Origin: Micromonospora sp. C28SCA-DRY-2
GTDB taxonomy: Bacteria > Actinomycetota > Actinomycetes > Mycobacteriales > Micromonosporaceae
DNA: 64,000 bases
Reading direction: 5' to 3'
NCBI RefSeq assembly: GCF_030519475.1
Contig: NZ_JAUMKD010000003.1
Location: 434,001 to 498,000 of the forward strand
The notes under the pieces were generated by a model. That model saw only the letters and a program-made list of their open reading frames with translations. It was not told where the DNA came from and made no database searches. The translations under genes and the position numbers were made by a program. Below are positions 60,675 through 64,000 of the stretch, piece after piece. The stretch's first letter is position 1; each line of letters opens with the position of its first letter.

Positions 60675-60700
60675 CCCGACGCCGGCCCGCCGGCGTCGGG
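60675..60700. terminator. Perfect hairpin terminator
   Basis: CCCGACGCCGG (60675-60685) and CCGGCGTCGGG (60690-60700) with a 4-base loop, directly after the regulator's stop codon and before the convergent LysE gene. No T tract. Confidence 0.78.
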
Positions 60701-60722
60701 GGTGGCGGAGCGATCCGCGCGG

Positions 60723-61373
60723 TCAGCGGCTGGCCGCGGCCACCCGCAGCCCCAGGGCGATCAGCACGGTGCCGCTGACCATTTCGAACCGGCGACGGAT
60801 CGCCGGTCGACGGAACCACGCGCCGGCCCGCCCGACCACGGCTGCCAGCGCCAGGTACAGGACGATCTCGACAGCCACCTGGAGCAGGGCGAGCAGGGCG
60901 GTGGTCGCGAACAACGGCCGGTCGGCCGGCACGAACTGCGGGTAGAACGCGATCATGAACACGGCGGCCTTGGGGTTGGCGAGCATCACCACCGCGGCCT
61001 CGCCGAATGCCTTCCACCAGCCCCGCCTCGGGTCGGCCGGCGCCTCCTCGGCCACCGCCTGGAGCGCCCCGGGCTTCCGGCTCCGCCAGGCGGCCCGCCA
61101 CGACCTGACGCCCAGGTAGATCAGGAAGCCGGCGCCCACCACGCGGAGGACCACGAAGGCCGCCTGGGAAGCGGCAACCAGGGCGGCCAGACCGGCGGCG
61201 GCGAACAGCGCCCAGAGATAGAGGCCGGCCTCCAGCCCCAGCACGGTGGGCACCGCGCCGGCGAAGCCGCGCAGCGCGGCCCGCCGCATGATCAGCGCCA
61301 TCGCGGGACCTGGCGAGGCGGAGATCAGCACGACGGCGACGACGAAGGCCGGCAGCGAGGCGACGAGATCCAT
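60723..61373 (-). CDS. LysE/RhtB-family exporter
   Basis: A 216-aa membrane protein with six hydrophobic segments. The LysE/RhtB signature SASPGPAMALIMRRAALRGFAG is at about residues 18-40, and MLANPKAAVFMIAFYPQFV is the conserved middle segment. It exports amino acids or similar small molecules. No ribosome site precedes ATG 61373; GAGAAT six bases upstream could be a -10 element of a leaderless mRNA. Monocistronic. Confidence 0.9.
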   Translation of the reverse strand: MDLVASLPAFVVAVVLISASPGPAMALIMRRAALRGFAGAVPTVLGLEAGLYLWALFAAAGLAALVAASQAAFVVLRVVGAGFLIYLGVRSWRAAWRSRKPGALQAVAEEAPADPRRGWWKAFGEAAVVMLANPKAAVFMIAFYPQFVPADRPLFATTALLALLQVAVEIVLYLALAAVVGRAGAWFRRPAIRRRFEMVSGTVLIALGLRVAAASR

Positions 61374-61444
61374 TGGAGGATTCTCGTCGCCGGCGCCGCT
61401 CGGCTCAAGGACATCCCGGGCGGGCTCGCCAGGCCCGGGTGACC

Positions 61445-62386
61445 TCAGTCAGCACTGGGTCCTGGCACGACGCCCGCTCCCACCGCAGACGTCGGTCCGG
61501 GAGGAGCGGCGGGATGCCACCGTGGCTGGGGCGGCCGTGGCTGGGCGAGCAGCACGGCGACGGTGATGGCGATGACGCCGACCAGCTGGACGAGGGAGAG
61601 CGTCTGGCGCAGGAACAGGTAGCCGAGGAGGGTGGCGACGATCGGGCTGCCGAGGGCGAGGAAGGAGACGGCGAGTGCCGGCAGTCGCTCGATCCCGCGG
61701 AACCACAGCGCGTAGCTGAGGACCGCGCCGAGGGAGATCAGATAGCCGAAGCCGATGACGTTCGGCCCGGTGAGGGTGGCCGGCAGCCCTTCGAGGACCA
61801 GCGTGACCGGCAGGGCCACCAGTCCGCCGGCGACCAACTGCCATCCGGTGAAGGGCAGCAGCCCGATCCGGCTCGGACGCCCCCAGCGTTTGGTCAGCGT
61901 GATGCCGGCGGCCATGCAGGTCGCCGCGGCGAGCGCCGCGACCACGCCGGCCGCGTCCAGGGCCGCCGTGCCCCGCAACACCAGCATCGCTACCCCGGCC
62001 GCGCCGAGCAGACAGGCCACCACGTGCGCGACCCGGATCCGGTCACCGAGCAGCAGCGCCGCCAGCAGCAACACGATCATCGGTTGTACGGCCATCAGCG
62101 TCGCGGCGATGCCACCGGGCAGGCGGTAGGCCGCGACGAACAGCAGGACGTTGAACGCGCCGATGTTGAGCGTGCCGAGCACCAGTGACCGCCACCACCA
62201 CCGCCCGGTCGGCAGCACGCGGGTGAGGGCCAGCAGGATCAGGCCCCCGGGAAGCGCCCGAACGGTGGTGGCCAGCAGTGGCCGGTCGGGTGGCAACCAC
62301 TCGGTGGCCACCAGGTAGGTGCTTCCCCAGACCGCCGGCGCCAGCGCCGTGACGCCCGCGGTGCGCAGTGGTTGCCCGCCCCTCAT
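61445..62386 (-). CDS. EamA/DMT-family transporter
   Basis: A 313-aa transporter with ten transmembrane segments in two EamA repeats (about 12-135 and 150-285). PAVWGSTYLVATEWLPPDRP at the start and LGSPIVATLLGYLFLRQTL near the end are family segments. It probably exports metabolites or drugs; substrate unknown. It lies 71 bases upstream of the LysE gene on the same strand. Confidence 0.9.
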   Translation of the reverse strand: MRGGQPLRTAGVTALAPAVWGSTYLVATEWLPPDRPLLATTVRALPGGLILLALTRVLPTGRWWWRSLVLGTLNIGAFNVLLFVAAYRLPGGIAATLMAVQPMIVLLLAALLLGDRIRVAHVVACLLGAAGVAMLVLRGTAALDAAGVVAALAAATCMAAGITLTKRWGRPSRIGLLPFTGWQLVAGGLVALPVTLVLEGLPATLTGPNVIGFGYLISLGAVLSYALWFRGIERLPALAVSFLALGSPIVATLLGYLFLRQTLSLVQLVGVIAITVAVLLAQPRPPQPRWHPAAPPGPTSAVGAGVVPGPSAD

Positions 62387-62414
62387 GCCGCACCGCCCGT
62401 CCTTCCCGGGACCC

Positions 62415-62437
62415 GGGGCGCCGGCGTCGGGCGCCCC
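62415..62437 (-). terminator. Hairpin after the DsbA-family gene
   Basis: GGGGCGCC (62415-62422) and GGCGCCCC (62430-62437) with a 7-base loop, 25 bases after the stop of the minus-strand DsbA-like gene and before the EamA start. Confidence 0.55.
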
Positions 62438-62461
62438 GCCGCGCTGGCGGTCGGCCTGCTG

Positions 62462-63106
62462 CTAGTCGACGCGGGCATCGCGGTCGCGGGTCCGCTTGAG
62501 CTCGAAGAAGCCGTCGGTGCCGGCCAGGGCGAGGATGCCGTCCCAGAGCCGGCCGGCGGCCTCGCCGCGCGGTGCCGGGGACATCACCGGGCCGAAGAAC
62601 GCGACGCGTTCGCCAGCGGGCCCGGCGAGGTGGATGACGGGAGTGCCGACCTCGGAGCCGACCGGGTCCATGCCGGCGTGGTGACTCGTCAGCAGCGCCT
62701 CGTCGTGGGCGGTGGTGTCCGCGGCGTCGGCGAGGTCCGCCGGCAGCCCGGCGTCGGCGAGCGCGGCGAGGATCATGTCCCGGCCCAGGCCGGCCCGGTG
62801 GTGGTGGATCCTGGTGGCCATCGCGACGTAGAGCGCCCGCAGGGCGTCGGGGCCGTGCCGCTGCTCGGCGGCGACGCAGACACGCACCGACGCCCAGCCC
62901 TCGACCATCGCCGTGCGGTACTTCTCCGGCACCTCCCGGCCCTGGTTGAGCACCGAGAGGCTCATCACGTGCAATCGCGTCCGGACGGGTCGGACCTGTT
63001 CGACCTCGAGGAGCCAGCGGGAGGCGGTCCACGCCCAGGGGCAGCGCGGGTCGACCCAGGCGTCGACGACGGTCTCCGCCGCCCGCTCGGGTGCGTTGAC
63101 GTTCAT
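62462..63106 (-). CDS. DsbA-family, mycothiol nitroreductase-like protein
   Basis: A 214-aa thioredoxin-fold protein of the DsbA/Rv2466c type. DPRCPWAWTASRWLLEVEQ places Cys22 in a CPWA motif; Rv2466c is recalled to have CPWC, so the second cysteine is missing here and a monothiol mechanism with mycothiol is likely. GTPVIHLAG holds the conserved cis-Pro. No signal peptide, hence cytoplasmic. GAGAGGA precedes ATG 63106. It diverges from a LysR regulator, its probable controller. Confidence 0.85.
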   Translation of the reverse strand: MNVNAPERAAETVVDAWVDPRCPWAWTASRWLLEVEQVRPVRTRLHVMSLSVLNQGREVPEKYRTAMVEGWASVRVCVAAEQRHGPDALRALYVAMATRIHHHRAGLGRDMILAALADAGLPADLADAADTTAHDEALLTSHHAGMDPVGSEVGTPVIHLAGPAGERVAFFGPVMSPAPRGEAAGRLWDGILALAGTDGFFELKRTRDRDARVD

Positions 63107-63240
63107 GGTGCGGGTCCTCTCGGGTGAGCTGGGGTTGCCGGCGGCGGCTCGCGGCCGTCGCCCGCCCGACCCGGCGAACGGCCGGTCGAGGCTGCTCGGC
63201 GGTTGCCGAACCGGTCTGACTCGAAGCTTCACCCGCGATA

Positions 63241-63279
63241 GATCATGAGTCCAACACATGCTTGTCACATGATCGATCG
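63241..63279. promoter_or_regulatory. Probable LysR operator region
   Basis: An AT-richer stretch between the divergent DsbA-like and LysR genes. GATCATG (63241-63247) and CATGATC (63268-63274) are inverted, and CATGATCGATCGTG (63268-63281, overlapping) is a near-perfect palindrome. These are typical of LysR binding regions. Confidence 0.5.
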
Positions 63280-63296
63280 TGAAACAAGATTGATCC

Positions 63297-64000
63297 GTGG
63301 AACTCCAGCAGATGCGCTACGTGATCGCGGTCGCGGAGACGAACAGCTTCACCCGGGCCGCCGAGCGGTGCCTGGTGGTGCAGTCCGCGCTCAGCCACCA
63401 GATCGCGCGCCTGGAACGGGAGCTGGGCGCGAAGCTCTTCGACCGCACCAGCCGGCGGGTCCGGCTCACCCCGGCCGGCGCCGCGTTCCTGCCCGCCGCC
63501 CGCCAGTGCCTGGACGCCGCGGATCGGGCTGCCGCCGAGGTCGCCGCGGCCGTCGGCGAGGTGCGCGGACGGCTCACGGTCGGCCTGATCCCCACCGTCG
63601 CCGCGGTCGACCTGCCGCGGGTCCTGCGGGACTTCCGCCAGCGCTACCCGTCGGTACGCATCAGCCTCCGGGTGGGCGCCAGCGAGGATCTCGTCGAGCA
63701 GGTGAAACAGGGCGCGATCGAGGTGGCCTTCCTCGGGCTGCCCACCACCGCGCGGCCCGACGGCGTACCCGCCCGCGAACTCGCCCGCGACCGGCTCGTC
63801 GCGGTGGTCGCCCCGGACCACCCCCTCGCCGCCGAGTCAGCCGTCAGCCTGCGTCGGCTCTCCACCGAGGTGTTCGTCGACCTGCCGGCCCGGACCGCCG
63901 GGCGGATCCAGTCCGACCAGGCCTTCACGGCCGCCGGCCTCACCCGCGATGTCGCCTTCGAGGTGACCACCGCCTACCTCATGTCCCGGCTGGTCGAACA
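63297..64000 (+). CDS. LysR-family regulator, cut by window end
   Basis: The first 234 residues of a LysR regulator; the frame is open to the window edge, so the C-terminus is missing. The N-terminal winged helix reads MRYVIAVAETNSFTRAAERC and SALSHQIARLERELGAKLFD. The effector domain starts with RLTVGLIPTVAAVDLPRVL. The start is GTG 63297. It diverges from the DsbA-like gene, with palindromes between them, and probably responds to a thiol or redox signal; that last point is inference. Confidence 0.88.
   Translation, partial: MELQQMRYVIAVAETNSFTRAAERCLVVQSALSHQIARLERELGAKLFDRTSRRVRLTPAGAAFLPAARQCLDAADRAAAEVAAAVGEVRGRLTVGLIPTVAAVDLPRVLRDFRQRYPSVRISLRVGASEDLVEQVKQGAIEVAFLGLPTTARPDGVPARELARDRLVAVVAPDHPLAAESAVSLRRLSTEVFVDLPARTAGRIQSDQAFTAAGLTRDVAFEVTTAYLMSRLVE

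Noticed and set aside
1..64000. Insertion sequences, prophage, toxin-antitoxin pairs, tRNA or rRNA genes
   Set aside because: None seen. No transposase or integrase motifs, no terminal inverted repeats with target duplications and no tRNA-like cloverleaf were noticed, though a covariance search could not be run.

Overview
The window is GC-rich throughout, with many GTG starts, overlapping start/stop codons (ATGA, GTGA, TGATG), several apparently leaderless genes, DmdR/IdeR-type iron boxes and mycothiol-linked protein families. These features point to an actinomycete. A member of the Micromonosporaceae (Micromonospora or Salinispora type) is my best guess; this is inference from style and gene content, because no rRNA or tRNA is present to test it.

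Layout. (1) 101-7275: a tightly coupled five-gene operon (SWIM-like zinc finger, unknown 465-aa protein, VWA protein, MoxR-type AAA+ ATPase, DUF5682 protein) that resembles the E. coli yehL-yehM-yehP-yehQ set, followed by a small secreted cysteine protein. (2) 7995-15899: ordinary accessory genes (pyridoxal kinase, DinB, methyltransferase, DUF5872, a DesK/NarL-type two-component pair, a TPR-like protein). (3) 15957-41467: a metal-handling region. It holds an Opp/Nik-type ABC transporter with a Nur-like palindrome upstream; an ECF sigma/anti-sigma pair followed by copper genes (PCuAC, DyP peroxidase, CopC, CopD-CtaG fusion, PepSY membrane protein); a cbiMNQO cobalt transporter under a cobalamin riboswitch; and a desferrioxamine-type desABCD cluster under a perfect iron box, with two MFS transporters and a second acetyltransferase. 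(4) 41526-58263: many small stress, detoxification and regulatory units (VOC proteins, AraC and MerR regulators, an ECF42-like sigma factor with a YCII partner, OsmC, Dps, hydrolases, PIG-L deacetylase). (5) 58428-64000: an HTH/NB-ARC/TPR regulator, LysE and EamA transporters, a mycothiol-nitroreductase-like DsbA protein and the start of a LysR regulator that runs off the window.

How parts work together. The strongest new signal is a matched promoter, GGGAACY-N16-CGACYA, found three times with identical spacing: before the ECF sigma gene, before its anti-sigma gene and before the PepSY gene. It predicts one sigma-controlled copper regulon covering about 21.5-29.4 kb. Neighbouring units appear to carry their own metal controls: a Nur-like site for the Nik-type transporter, a B12 riboswitch for cobalt uptake, and iron boxes for siderophore synthesis and transport. 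The five-gene SWIM/VWA/MoxR/DUF5682 operon is the least understood block and the best candidate for an uncharacterised ATPase-driven system. Strong hairpins close several convergent gene pairs. I found no CRISPR array, insertion sequence, prophage, tRNA or rRNA.
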